Shown here: in pieces, positions 1 through 8,477 of the stretch | How the letters are laid out: every line of letters begins with the position of its first letter | How positions within the stretch are numbered: the first letter of the stretch is position 1 | DNA from: an uncultured Clostridia bacterium | Lineage (GTDB): Bacteria > Bacillota > Clostridia > TANB77 > CAG-508 | DNA length: 64,000 nucleotides | Direction of reading: 5' to 3' | NCBI GenBank assembly: GCA_949443285.1 | Contig: CASSLW010000006.1 | Location: forward strand, 31,066 to 95,065 | Notes under the pieces: generated by a model | Databases searched by the model: none | What the model was told of the DNA's origin: nothing | What the model saw: the letters and a program-made list of their open reading frames with translations, nothing else | Position numbers and translations under genes: made by a program

Positions 1-573
1 GCATATAAGTTTATAGGAATAGCATTTAAAACATACATAATAATAGAAATGAACAACGAAATGTACATAATAGACCAACACGCAGCACACGAAAGAATAA
101 TGTATGAAAAAGTAAAGAAAAATTATTACAGTGAAAAAGAAAAAGACTCACAAATGCTATTATTACCAGACATAATAACATTATCACATAAAGAAATGAA
201 TATAGCAAAAGACAATATTTCGATGTTTGAACAAGCTGGATTTTGCTTAGAAGAATTTGGAGAAAATACAATAAAATTAACAGGAGTTCCAACAATATGT
301 ATTGACTTAGACACAAAGGAACTATTCTTAGAAACTTTAGATGAAATAAATACAGTGGCAAGAACAGCAAAGCAAGAAAAAGAAGAAAAATTTATAGCGA
401 CAGTAGCTTGTAAAGCAGCTGTAAAAGCAAATATGGCATTAACAAGCCAAGAAGTGGAAAGCTTAATGGATAGTTTATTACAATTACCAAATCCATTTAC
501 TTGCCCACATGGAAGACCAACAGCCATAAAAATGACTAAATATGACATTGAAAGAAAATTTGCAAGAAAATAA
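1..573 (+). CDS. mutL: DNA mismatch repair protein MutL, C-terminal part (5' end outside window)
   Basis: The frame is open from base 1, so only the C-terminal dimerisation and endonuclease region of MutL is present. The metal-binding endonuclease motif DQHA-x2-E-x4-E is intact near base 70 (DQHAAHERIMYE). The downstream motifs ACKAA and CPHGRPT, which complete the nicking site in MutL proteins of bacteria lacking MutH, are also present. The protein is therefore expected to nick the daughter strand during mismatch repair. It ends 25 bases before a small membrane gene and is followed by miaA, a common mutL-miaA neighbourhood in Bacillota. The internal ATG codons at 49 and 61 are not true starts, because homology continues upstream of them. 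Confidence 0.93.
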   Translation, partial: AYKFIGIAFKTYIIIEMNNEMYIIDQHAAHERIMYEKVKKNYYSEKEKDSQMLLLPDIITLSHKEMNIAKDNISMFEQAGFCLEEFGENTIKLTGVPTICIDLDTKELFLETLDEINTVARTAKQEKEEKFIATVACKAAVKANMALTSQEVESLMDSLLQLPNPFTCPHGRPTAIKMTKYDIERKFARK

Positions 574-597
574 AAGCATAAAACAAAGGAGAGCATA

Positions 598-1027
598 ATG
601 GCTTTAATAATTATAGTAATAATAATATTATATGGATTATCAATAATATGGGCATGGAGCAGCCTAGGAGACATTGAAAAACCACAAAAAATTGCAGTAA
701 TAGTGATAGGTGTGTTAATAACATATATAATTACAGCAATAGTATTTGCAATATCTAAAAGTGGAATTAATTATCAAGAAATAGTGGGAGAAAACGAAAT
801 AAGAAGAATAATATTAATGATTTTTACAGGATTAAATTTATTGATATTGCTCCCATATATTTCAAAACAATTATATAAAATTCACGAAGGAGAAATAGAA
901 CAAAAAGAATTTTTAAGAAAAATGATTATTTTAATAATAATATTTGCAATATGTATGTGGATTGAATGTGGATATATGAAAGACACACAAGCACGGAATA
1001 TTAAAAATATATCAATTAAAAAAATAA
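598..1027 (+). CDS. Small multi-pass membrane protein, apparent +1 frameshift at base 994
   Basis: This is a predicted inner-membrane protein of 142 residues with about four hydrophobic segments and no recognised family. Read straight through, the frame runs 107 bases into miaA and ends at 1146 with a sequence unlike any membrane protein. If the single C at 994 is skipped in GCA-CGG-A, the frame becomes Ala-Gly and ends at TAA 1025-1027, just before the miaA ribosome-binding site (AAAGGAA, about 1027-1033). That gives the compact gene spacing seen elsewhere here. The ATG at 598 follows GGAGAG. The function is unknown; position between mutL and miaA gives no clear hint. The short form is supported by gene layout, not by homology. 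Confidence 0.7.
991..997 (+). other. GCA-CGG-A candidate +1 recoding site
   Basis: CGG at 994-996 is in frame with the ATG at 598 and directly follows an Ala codon. Skipping C994 gives GCA-GGA and leads to a stop just before the miaA ribosome-binding site. This is one of six such heptamers in the window. Confidence 0.6.
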
Positions 1028-1039
1028 AGGAAGAGAAAA

Positions 1040-1960
1040 ATGCAAAAAGAAAAAGTAGTTGTAATATGTGGACCAACAGCGTCAGGCAAAACAGCTTTAT
1101 CAATAGAACTTGCCAAAAAAATAAATGGAGAAATAATTTCAAGTGATTCAATGCAAATCTATAAAGACATGACAATAGGAACAGCAAAGCCAACAGTAGA
1201 AGAAATGCAAGGAATAAAACATTATTTAATAGATTTCGTATCTCCAGATGAAAGATATAGTGTAGCCGATTATAAAAGAGATGCAAAAAAAGCTATAAAA
1301 GAGATTATAAAAAAAGGCAAAACTCCAATAATTGTAGGTGGTACAGGACTATATGTAGATAGTTTGATTTATGAAATAGAATATCCAAATATAGAATTTG
1401 ATGAACAATATAGGGAAAGTTTAGAAAAGCAAGTAGAAGAAAAAGGACTAGAAGAACTTTACAAAAAAGCAAAAGAAATAGACCCACAAGCAATAGAAAA
1501 AATAAGTAAAAATGATAAAAAAAGAATACTAAGAATTTTAGAAATATATCATGCAACTGGCCAAAATAAAACAGAGCAGGAAAAGAAATCGAGAGAAAAA
1601 GAAGTTGAATATGATTATAAAGTATATGCATTAAATTGGGAAAGAGAAAAATTATATGAAAGAATAGACAAAAGAGTAGACATTATGATAGAACAAGGAT
1701 TAATAGAAGAAGTAAAGGAAGTCTATAACAAATATGAAAAATTCCCAACAGCAATGCAAGGTCTAGGATATAAAGAAGTTGTTCAATATTTGGAAAACGA
1801 ACTAACAAAAGAAGAAATGATAGAAAAAATAAAACAAGAAACTAGAAGATATGCTAAAAGACAATTAACATGGTTTAGAAAAAATAAGCAAACAATATGG
1901 TTAAATGCACAAGATGAAATACAAAATAATATAAAAATTATTTTGGAGGGTTTGAATTGA
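1040..1960 (+). CDS. miaA: tRNA dimethylallyltransferase MiaA
   Basis: MiaA transfers a dimethylallyl group to N6 of A37 in tRNAs that read codons starting with U. The 306-residue length is normal. The P-loop GPTASGKT lies at residues 11-18, followed by the SSDSMQIYKDMTIGTAKP segment that binds tRNA and prenyl donor, and the conserved MQGLGYKEV motif near residue 240. The ATG at 1040 follows AAAGGAAGAG. The last four bases overlap the TTG start of the next gene, which indicates translational coupling. Confidence 0.95.
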   Translation: MQKEKVVVICGPTASGKTALSIELAKKINGEIISSDSMQIYKDMTIGTAKPTVEEMQGIKHYLIDFVSPDERYSVADYKRDAKKAIKEIIKKGKTPIIVGGTGLYVDSLIYEIEYPNIEFDEQYRESLEKQVEEKGLEELYKKAKEIDPQAIEKISKNDKKRILRILEIYHATGQNKTEQEKKSREKEVEYDYKVYALNWEREKLYERIDKRVDIMIEQGLIEEVKEVYNKYEKFPTAMQGLGYKEVVQYLENELTKEEMIEKIKQETRRYAKRQLTWFRKNKQTIWLNAQDEIQNNIKIILEGLN

Positions 1961-3243
1961 AGGAACAGAAAAAAATATCTAATAAAACAAAAGTAACACA
2001 AAACAATAAGAATATTAGAAAAGAAAAGAAATTAAATAGAAAAGGAATTGTTGCAATAACAATTGGTATAGGAATTTTGATATATTTAATATATACGATA
2101 TATCTTTTAATAAAACAGCCAACAAATGTATTTACAGTGGAAGAAGGGAAACTATATCAAGAAGAAATTGCAATAGGATACATAATACGAGAAGAAAAAG
2201 TAATAAAAGGCGAAAACTATAAAAACGGAATGGAACAAATCATTGCTGAAGGAGAAAAAGCAGGAGTAAACGAAAATGTATTTAGATATTATAGTGCAAA
2301 TGAAGAAACTCTGAAACAAAAAATATCAGAACTAGATACAAAAATCCAAGAAGTAATGAAGAATGACAACAGTGTACTAACATCTGATATGAAATTACTA
2401 GAAAAACAGATAGACGAGAAAATAGAAAATATCAGTAAAATAACAGACGCAAATCAACTTACAGAATATAAAAAGGAAATAGATAAATTAGTAGCAAAAA
2501 AAGCAAAAATAGCTGGAGAATCAAGTCCAAGAGGCTCATACTTAAATCAACTAATAGAATCCAGAAAAAACTTTGAAAACCAACTAAACTCAGGAGCAGA
2601 ATATGTAAAAGCGCCCATAGGTGGAGTAGTTTCATATAGAGTAGACGGATTAGAAGAAGTACTTACACCTAATAGTTTTGAAACACTTGAAAAAGACTAT
2701 TTAGAAAAATTAGATTTGAAAACTGGAAAAATAGTTGCTACAAACGAAGAATGCGGAAAAATTATAAATAATTTTGCTTGCTATATAGCAACAATATCTA
2801 ATTCAGAAGAAGCAAAAAAAGCAAAAGAAGGAGACAAAATCAAAATAAGATTAGCAAATAACACAGAAATACCAGCACAAATACAAATGATAAAAAATGA
2901 AGAAGATGGAAGTAATCTTCTGATATTTAAGGTTACTGAGCAGATAGAGGAATTGATTAATTATAGAAAAACAACAGTAGATTTGATTTGGTGGAGCGCC
3001 TCAGGCTTGAAAGTTCCAAATCAGGCGATTGTGGAAAAAGATGGATTGAATTATGTTGTTAGAAATAGGGCTGGATATTTGAGCGAGCTACTAGTAAAGG
3101 TAGAAGAAAAGGGCGAAAATTATTCAATAGTGGAACCTTATTCTAATGAGGAATTAAAGGAATTGGGGTATTCGAGCGCAGAGATTACTTCTTATAAGAA
3201 AATTACACTTTATGACGAAATTTTAACAAATCCTAAGATATAA
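1957..3243 (+). CDS. HlyD-like membrane-anchored adaptor protein
   Basis: This 428-residue protein has a short basic cytoplasmic N terminus, one transmembrane segment at about residues 28-50, a long helical coiled-coil hairpin (about 110-200), and a beta-rich part containing VKAPIGGVVSYRVDG, the lipoyl/barrel-sandwich pattern of HlyD-type adaptors. The C-terminal part ends in a beta-barrel-like region. In Gram-positive bacteria such proteins span the wall space, often with a transporter, but no transporter gene is adjacent here. The start is TTG at 1957 with GGAGG at 1945-1949, overlapping the miaA stop. The family assignment is fairly secure; the substrate is unknown. Confidence 0.7.
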   Translation: MKEQKKISNKTKVTQNNKNIRKEKKLNRKGIVAITIGIGILIYLIYTIYLLIKQPTNVFTVEEGKLYQEEIAIGYIIREEKVIKGENYKNGMEQIIAEGEKAGVNENVFRYYSANEETLKQKISELDTKIQEVMKNDNSVLTSDMKLLEKQIDEKIENISKITDANQLTEYKKEIDKLVAKKAKIAGESSPRGSYLNQLIESRKNFENQLNSGAEYVKAPIGGVVSYRVDGLEEVLTPNSFETLEKDYLEKLDLKTGKIVATNEECGKIINNFACYIATISNSEEAKKAKEGDKIKIRLANNTEIPAQIQMIKNEEDGSNLLIFKVTEQIEELINYRKTTVDLIWWSASGLKVPNQAIVEKDGLNYVVRNRAGYLSELLVKVEEKGENYSIVEPYSNEELKELGYSSAEITSYKKITLYDEILTNPKI

Positions 3244-3254
3244 TTAAAGAAATA

Positions 3255-3304
3255 TTGCCAATGGGGACGGACCTTTTTGGCAATTTTTTGCCACTGGGGA
3301 CACC
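3255..3304 (+). repeat. REP-like element, family B (copy 1)
   Basis: The element has TTGCCA/TGGCAA anchors around a GGGGACGGACC core and a central hairpin TGGCAA-TTTT-TTGCCA, ending in CTGGGGACACC. Related copies lie at 13779, 30577, 31644, 36520 and 61738. Confidence 0.85.
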
Positions 3305-3471
3305 CCTTCTTGCATAAGGTCTATGGCTACCCTGTGCATATGTGTATGTTTTGATATCGATTGCTTGAGTGGAGTGAAATTTAAAATTTGTAAGTTTATA
3401 TAAAAAGTAATGTTCGCGGGCAAATTCTTATTTTTATTTTTCATAAATTCTTCGGTTCCCTGCATAAAAAA

Positions 3472-3548
3472 AGAAATTCTAAAATTATGTTATGGCACCC
3501 TTCCGTGTCAAGCACGAACTCTTTCCATAACATAATTAAAGAATTTCT
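3472..3548. other. Long imperfect hairpin, possible structured RNA or MITE remnant
   Basis: The arms 3472-3495 and 3525-3548 pair at 22 of 24 positions, with a two-base mismatch in the middle. The 29-base loop holds its own small stem, CGTG-TCAAG-CACG (3504-3516). Only a few T residues follow, so it is not an obvious simple terminator. It lies far from any start codon. Confidence 0.5.
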
Positions 3549-3689
3549 AATATTATTCCAGTCACATTCATCATTTATTCAAAATATAAAATAAGAATTT
3601 GAGCCTGAGTGAAAAATCCGTCACCAATGGTAAAAATATTACAAAAATATTACAGAAATATTAAAATTTAATAACATTGGTGAAAAATA

Positions 3690-3718
3690 TTGACAATATT
3701 GGAAAAAAAGTGGATACT
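3690..3718 (+). promoter_or_regulatory. Sigma-A-type promoter for sepF
   Basis: A perfect -35 TTGACA (3690-3695) is followed after 17 bases by GATACT (3713-3718). The sepF start lies 50 bases downstream behind AGGAGG. Confidence 0.7.
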
Positions 3719-3768
3719 AAAAGCAACCAAAAAATAAAAACAAAGGAAAGTAATTAGGAGGTTTTTTT

Positions 3769-4245
3769 ATGTCAGGAGCTTTAATGAACAAAGTATGGGA
3801 TTTATTTGGAATGGATTCAGCAGAACCTGAAGAATACGATGAAGAAAACATATATGACTATGAAGACGAAGTAGAGGAAGAGGAAGATAGAAAATTATTT
3901 GGTAGAAAAAATAAAGTAGTAAGCATGCCACAAGCAAATGCAAACGCAATAAAAATGGTAATATCACAACCAACAACATTTGAGCAATCAGATGAAATAT
4001 GCTCATTCTTAAAAGAAAAGAGATCAGTAATTGTCAACTTAGAATACGTAAACAAAGATGTTGCAAGAAGAATAGTTGATTTTATTAGTGGTGGAGTATA
4101 TGCGTTAGATGGATATATCCAAAAAGTATCAAACTCAATATTCTTAGTAGCACCATCAAACTACGAAATAACAAATGAAATGGCAAGAGAAGAAATGAAA
4201 AGCAAACTTTCTGTTTCATGGTTAAAAAACAATGGAATAAACTAA
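3769..4245 (+). CDS. sepF: Cell division protein SepF
   Basis: SepF bundles FtsZ filaments and anchors the Z ring to the membrane. The 158-residue protein begins with an amphipathic segment (MSGALMNKVWDLFGM) that would insert into the membrane. An acidic linker follows, and the C-terminal SepF domain (about residues 65-145) contains VNLEYVNKDVARRIVDFISG and the glycine pair used for dimerisation. The start follows AGGAGG. It is followed by a DivIVA-like gene, as in the ylm-divIVA clusters of other Bacillota, although the usual ylmE/ylmG genes are missing. Confidence 0.93.
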   Translation: MSGALMNKVWDLFGMDSAEPEEYDEENIYDYEDEVEEEEDRKLFGRKNKVVSMPQANANAIKMVISQPTTFEQSDEICSFLKEKRSVIVNLEYVNKDVARRIVDFISGGVYALDGYIQKVSNSIFLVAPSNYEITNEMAREEMKSKLSVSWLKNNGIN

Positions 4246-4273
4246 AAAACATATCCATAGGGAGGAATAAAAA

Positions 4274-4723
4274 ATGATAACACCGTTAGATATTGAGAAT
4301 AAAAAATTCTCTAAACAAATGATGAATGGATATAGTGTAGAAGAAGTAGACGATTTTTTAGATGAACTAACTGAAGACTATGCTCAAAATTATAAAGAAG
4401 TTGCTGAACTAAAAACAAAAGTAGATAAATTAGAAAAAGATTTAGAGCACTATAAAATGATAGAAGGGACTCTACAAAATACGCTAGTAATGGCACAAAC
4501 AGCGGCAGAAGATGTAAAAAATGCTGCAAAACAAAAAGCAGACCAAATAGTAAATGAAGCAAGAGGAACAGCACAAAAAGAAGCAAGTGATTTAGATAAC
4601 GAAATAATTGCAAAGAAAAAGACATTAGAAGACATAAGAAAACAATTCGATGTATATAAAGCAAAAATGGAATCTTTACTAATATCACAATTAGAACTAA
4701 TAAAAGATATAAATAAAGAATAA
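4274..4723 (+). CDS. DivIVA-domain protein
   Basis: This is a 149-residue cytoplasmic coiled-coil protein. The N terminus (ITPLDIENKKFSKQMMNGYS, then EEVDDFLDEL) is the DivIVA lipid-binding module that recognises curved membrane at septa and poles. The remainder is a heptad-type coiled coil rich in Ala, Lys and Glu. It lies 28 bases after sepF with GGGAGG upstream and is closed by a strong terminator, so sepF and this gene form a two-gene division operon. It could be DivIVA itself or a GpsB-like paralogue; the length fits either. Confidence 0.88.
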   Translation: MITPLDIENKKFSKQMMNGYSVEEVDDFLDELTEDYAQNYKEVAELKTKVDKLEKDLEHYKMIEGTLQNTLVMAQTAAEDVKNAAKQKADQIVNEARGTAQKEASDLDNEIIAKKKTLEDIRKQFDVYKAKMESLLISQLELIKDINKE

Positions 4724-4733
4724 AAATAATACA

Positions 4734-4765
4734 AAAGAGGACTATCTAAAATAGATAGTCCTTTT
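4734..4765 (+). terminator. Rho-independent terminator of the sepF operon
   Basis: The stem AGGACTATCT/AGATAGTCCT (4738-4747 with 4753-4762) has a five-base loop and is followed by TTTT. Confidence 0.85.
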
Positions 4766-4903
4766 GTGTCTATAAATAAGGAAAAATATTACAAAAGAGA
4801 AAAAATGTTACAGAACTGTTAAATCTATGTTACATTTCTATTAATACTATTGACCATTGCAAGAAAAAATATTAGAATGTAAATAACTTAAGAAGGGTGA
4901 TTT

Positions 4904-5452
4904 ATGAGAATAATTGGTGGAAAAGCTAGAGGTACAAAATTATATACATTAGAAGGCGACAATACAAGGCCAACACTAGATAGAGTAAAAGAGTCACTAT
5001 TTAATATAATACAAAGAGACATACCAGAAAGCATATTTTTAGACTTATTTTCTGGAAGTGGTGCGATAGGACTAGAAGCAGTAAGCAGGGGCGCAAAAAA
5101 AGCAATACTATGTGATAAGTCAAAAGAAGCAATCAATATAATAAAAAAGAACATAGAAAAAACACATTTAGAAAACCAAATAGAATTATATCAATTACCT
5201 TTTGAAAAATTGCTAAATGACAAAATAGAAGAAAAAATAGATATTATATATATAGACCCACCATATAAAACAGATTTTGTTTATAATGCGATTAAAATAA
5301 TATTAGATAAAAATCTAATAAAAGAAGATTCAATTATAATTATAGAAACAGATGAAGAAGAACGAATTATAAAACAAATAGAAAAACTAAACATAGAAAT
5401 AGTAAACCAAAGAAAATATGGTCGAGCACATCTTATTTTTGTTAAAAAATAG
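4904..5452 (+). CDS. rsmD: 16S rRNA (guanine966-N2)-methyltransferase RsmD
   Basis: RsmD methylates G966 of 16S rRNA in the assembling small subunit using S-adenosylmethionine. The 182-residue protein shows the family start MRIIGGKARG, the SAM-binding loop DLFSGSGAIGLEA (about 46-58) and the catalytic DPPY motif near residue 123, as expected for an N2-guanine methyltransferase. The ATG at 4904 follows AAGAAGG. The coaD gene that often follows rsmD is absent; a coiled-coil gene lies next. Confidence 0.94.
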   Translation: MRIIGGKARGTKLYTLEGDNTRPTLDRVKESLFNIIQRDIPESIFLDLFSGSGAIGLEAVSRGAKKAILCDKSKEAINIIKKNIEKTHLENQIELYQLPFEKLLNDKIEEKIDIIYIDPPYKTDFVYNAIKIILDKNLIKEDSIIIIETDEEERIIKQIEKLNIEIVNQRKYGRAHLIFVKK

Positions 5453-5475
5453 GATAGATAGGAAAGGGGAAACCA

Positions 5476-5979
5476 ATGGAATTATTTACACTATTAGAAA
5501 CTTTAGAAGATTTATTAGAAAGCAGTAGGAATTTACCATTTTCTGCTAAAAGTGTAGTAGATAAAGAAGAAATGTTAGATATAATAAAAGAAATAAGAAT
5601 AAAGCTTCCAGATGAGCTAAAACAAGCAAAATGGATAAAAGAAGAAAGACAACGTATATTAGTTGAAGCTCAAAAAGAAGCAGACGGAATAGTAAAAGAA
5701 GCAGAAAATAGAATTATAGCTATGATAGATGAGCATGAAATTACAAGGAAAGCATATGACCAAAAAACAGAAATAATAGAAACAGCAAACGAAATGTCAA
5801 GAGAAATTTCAAAAGGAACAAAAGAATATGCAGACTCTATTCTTTCAAGTACAGAAAACGTATTAAATAACACACTAAACAAATTAGGAGAGAACATGAC
5901 AGAAGCATTGAACTTAATGCAAATTTCTTTAGAAGATACAATAAAAACAATCCAAAATAGTAGAAAAGAATTACAATAA
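5476..5979 (+). CDS. Coiled-coil protein of the rsmD neighbourhood
   Basis: This 167-residue soluble protein is almost entirely helical. A short N-terminal segment (LETLEDLLESSRNLPFSAK) is followed by a long charged coiled coil (about 55-110) and a second helical part. Similar proteins next to rsmD/coaD in Clostridia are often labelled ATPase or DivIVA-like, but I see no P-loop here. It starts at ATG 5476 after GAAAGGGG. It probably forms an operon with rsmD; the function is unknown. Confidence 0.7.
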   Translation: MELFTLLETLEDLLESSRNLPFSAKSVVDKEEMLDIIKEIRIKLPDELKQAKWIKEERQRILVEAQKEADGIVKEAENRIIAMIDEHEITRKAYDQKTEIIETANEMSREISKGTKEYADSILSSTENVLNNTLNKLGENMTEALNLMQISLEDTIKTIQNSRKELQ

Positions 5980-5983
5980 AAGC

Positions 5984-6038
5984 AAAAGTCAGATATCAGA
6001 AGTCAGAAAAGAGCAGACTTTTGAACTCTGACTTTTTA
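5984..6038 (+). terminator. Rho-independent terminator
   Basis: The stem AAAAGTCAGA (5984-5993) pairs with TCTGACTTTT (6027-6036), followed by further T. The loop is long and contains a second GTCAGA copy, so alternative pairings exist. Confidence 0.7.
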
Positions 6039-6057
6039 AGTAGGAAGGATGTAGAAA

Positions 6058-8457
6058 ATGGCTAAAAAAAGAAGATATAAAAAAAGAACAAAACAAAAAT
6101 CAAAATTAGATTTAGTAGTAGTAAGTCTAATTGTATTTAGCATACTTTTAGCAGTACTAATTTACAATAAATCAGGAGTAGTAGGTCTAAAATTAAATGA
6201 AATACTAGGCGGAATGTTTGGAATAATGCAATACATATTACCTATCGGAATGTTTGCCGTAGCAATAAAATTGGCAGTAGACGGAAAAGAAGATATAGTA
6301 CCAAAGCTAGTACAATATGGTATAGCAGTAGTAAGTATAGCAATAGTATTTAGTGTATTCCAATTTTCAGCAGGAGAATTGCAATCCTCAAAAGAAATGA
6401 CAGAATTAGTAAAAGACGCATATTACTTAGGCTCACAAAGTAAAGGCGGTGGAGCAATAGGAGCAGTTGGAGCAGCACCACTTACGAAACTACTAGGAAA
6501 TGCTGGAGCAGTAATATTTTGTGTTGGACTTGCAGTTATATTGTTAGTATTCACATTTGGAATAAACTTATCGGAAATAATAAATATGTTACTAGATAAG
6601 CTAGAAGAAAAACGAGAAGAAAGACTAGAAAGAAAAGCAGAATTAGCAAAAGAAATGGCAATTGAAGAAAAGGAAACAAGAGCAGAAAGAAGAAAAAGAC
6701 AAAGAGAAGAAATGAAACAAATGAAAGAACAACAAGCAAAACAGCCAATGGACAATCAAATAAAAATCAACTTTGGTGGAAGAATTGTGGATAACGCAGA
6801 CGAAAAACCAGGATTAAAGAAATATGACCATTCAAATGATGATTTAGAACCATTAACAAAACAAAGTAAAAAAACAATACAACCAGATGTAATTGACAGT
6901 AACTTGTTTAAAGATGTGGAAGAGCAAAAAGAAGAGAAGAAAAAAGCGGTATTGCAATTAGAGCATAGTCAAACAGTAGAAGATGAACATTATGAATATC
7001 CACCAGTAGAGTTATTAAGCAAACCTAGCAAAAAGGGAATAAAAGGTGGAACAAAAGCATTAACAGATACAGCGACAAGACTACAAAAAACATTATACAG
7101 TTTTGGTGTGTCTGCAAAAGTAGAAAACGTTTCAGTAGGACCAGCAATTACTAGATATGAATTAAAACCAGCAGAAGGTGTAAGAGTAAGTAAAATTGCT
7201 AATTTAGCTGATGACATTGCATTAAATTTAGCAGCAGAAACAATAAGAATAGAAGCACCAATTCCAGGAAAACAAGCAGTTGGAATAGAAGTACCAAATA
7301 AAGAAAAAGAAATAGTTCATTTTAGAGAAATATTAGATAGTGACGAATTTAGAGGAAATAAATCAAAATTAACAGTCGGGCTTGGAAAAGACGTAGCAGG
7401 TAATGTGCAATTGGCAGATATATCAAAAATGCCACACGTGTTAATTGCAGGTTCAACAGGTTCAGGAAAAAGTGTATGTATAAATACATTAATTACAAGT
7501 ATTATTTATAATGCAAAACCAAGTGAAGTAAAATTTGTAATGGTAGACCCAAAAGTAGTTGAATTATCAGTATATAACGGAATACCACATCTGCTAATAC
7601 CAGTAGTAACAGACCCTAGAAAAGCAGCAGGAGCACTTGCGTGGGCAGTTCAAGAAATGGATGATAGATACAATAAATTTGCAAGTAAGGGAGTTCGTGA
7701 CTTAAAAGGATACAACAAAGCCATAGAAAAAGATGCAGAAGAGGGAACTGGAAAATTACCACAAATAGTAATAATTATAGATGAGCTTGCAGACCTTATG
7801 ATGGTTGCAAAAAATGATGTAGAAGACGCAATATGCCGTTTAGCACAAAAAGCAAGAGCAGCAGGAATGCATTTAGTAATTGCAACACAAAGACCTTCAG
7901 TAGATGTAATTACAGGACTAATAAAAGCAAATGTACCATCAAGAATAGCATTTGCAGTATCATCACAAGTAGATTCTAGGACAATATTAGATAGTGTTGG
8001 TGCAGAAAAATTGCTTGGAAAAGGAGATATGTTATTCTTCCCAGCAGGAGCACCAAAGCCTTCAAGAGTACAAGGTGCATTTGTATCTGATGATGAAGTT
8101 GAAAAAATAGTAGACTTCATAAAATCTAATGGCACAGCAACATATAGTGAAGATATACTAGAAAGCATAGAAAATTCAAATAAAACAGATAAAGAAATAG
8201 CAACAGAAGCAGATGCAGATGACGATACAGACCCATTTTTAATGGATGCAATTCAAACAGTTGTAGAAACAGGACAAGCATCAACATCATTTATCCAAAG
8301 AAGATTTAAAGTAGGATATGCAAGAGCTGGAAGAATTGTAGACCAAATGGAAGAAAGAGGCGTTATTTCTGGATATCAAGGAAGTAAACCAAGAGAAGTT
8401 TTAATGACCTTGGAAAGATTACAAGAGCTAAAAATGGGAACTAAACAAGAAGCATAA
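6058..8457 (+). CDS. ftsK: DNA translocase FtsK/SpoIIIE
   Basis: This 799-residue membrane-anchored ATPase pumps chromosomal DNA through the closing septum. The N terminus has a basic stretch and about four transmembrane segments (roughly residues 20-180). A charged linker (180-310) follows, then the RecA-like motor with Walker A GSTGSGKS near residue 467 and Walker B IIIIDELADLM near 577. The C-terminal winged-helix gamma domain (about 720-785, with RRFKVGYARAGRIVDQMEE) would read the orienting sequences on DNA. Length and domain order are normal. It cannot be separated into FtsK versus sporulation-specific SpoIIIE from sequence alone. The start follows AGGAAGG. Confidence 0.95.
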   Translation: MAKKRRYKKRTKQKSKLDLVVVSLIVFSILLAVLIYNKSGVVGLKLNEILGGMFGIMQYILPIGMFAVAIKLAVDGKEDIVPKLVQYGIAVVSIAIVFSVFQFSAGELQSSKEMTELVKDAYYLGSQSKGGGAIGAVGAAPLTKLLGNAGAVIFCVGLAVILLVFTFGINLSEIINMLLDKLEEKREERLERKAELAKEMAIEEKETRAERRKRQREEMKQMKEQQAKQPMDNQIKINFGGRIVDNADEKPGLKKYDHSNDDLEPLTKQSKKTIQPDVIDSNLFKDVEEQKEEKKKAVLQLEHSQTVEDEHYEYPPVELLSKPSKKGIKGGTKALTDTATRLQKTLYSFGVSAKVENVSVGPAITRYELKPAEGVRVSKIANLADDIALNLAAETIRIEAPIPGKQAVGIEVPNKEKEIVHFREILDSDEFRGNKSKLTVGLGKDVAGNVQLADISKMPHVLIAGSTGSGKSVCINTLITSIIYNAKPSEVKFVMVDPKVVELSVYNGIPHLLIPVVTDPRKAAGALAWAVQEMDDRYNKFASKGVRDLKGYNKAIEKDAEEGTGKLPQIVIIIDELADLMMVAKNDVEDAICRLAQKARAAGMHLVIATQRPSVDVITGLIKANVPSRIAFAVSSQVDSRTILDSVGAEKLLGKGDMLFFPAGAPKPSRVQGAFVSDDEVEKIVDFIKSNGTATYSEDILESIENSNKTDKEIATEADADDDTDPFLMDAIQTVVETGQASTSFIQRRFKVGYARAGRIVDQMEERGVISGYQGSKPREVLMTLERLQELKMGTKQEA

Positions 8458-8477
8458 TTTTGTAAAGGAGAAAAAGT

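Larger units (their letters stand above)
3244..3768. other. 525-base gene-free region upstream of sepF
   Basis: No convincing gene lies here. The region holds a GGGGACGG-type repeat (3255-3304), an unassigned stretch of somewhat higher GC (about 3310-3430), a long imperfect hairpin (3472-3548), a 9-base inverted repeat TCACCAATG/CATTGGTGA (3621-3629 and 3675-3683), and a good sigma-A promoter (3690-3718). A 73-codon minus-strand frame across 3244-3465 reads through the repeat and is judged spurious. Confidence 0.7.

Noticed and set aside
1016..1027. A-run slippage at the end of the small membrane gene as cause of the miaA overlap
   Set aside because: A one-base change in the A run would also end the frame, but the GCA-CGG-A site just upstream gives the same result and matches five other cases, so it is the simpler explanation.
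3244..3465. 73-codon minus-strand frame after the HlyD-like gene
   Set aside because: It begins in unassigned sequence and its end reads through a family B repeat (AKNCQKGPSP-like translation); no convincing ribosome-binding site.
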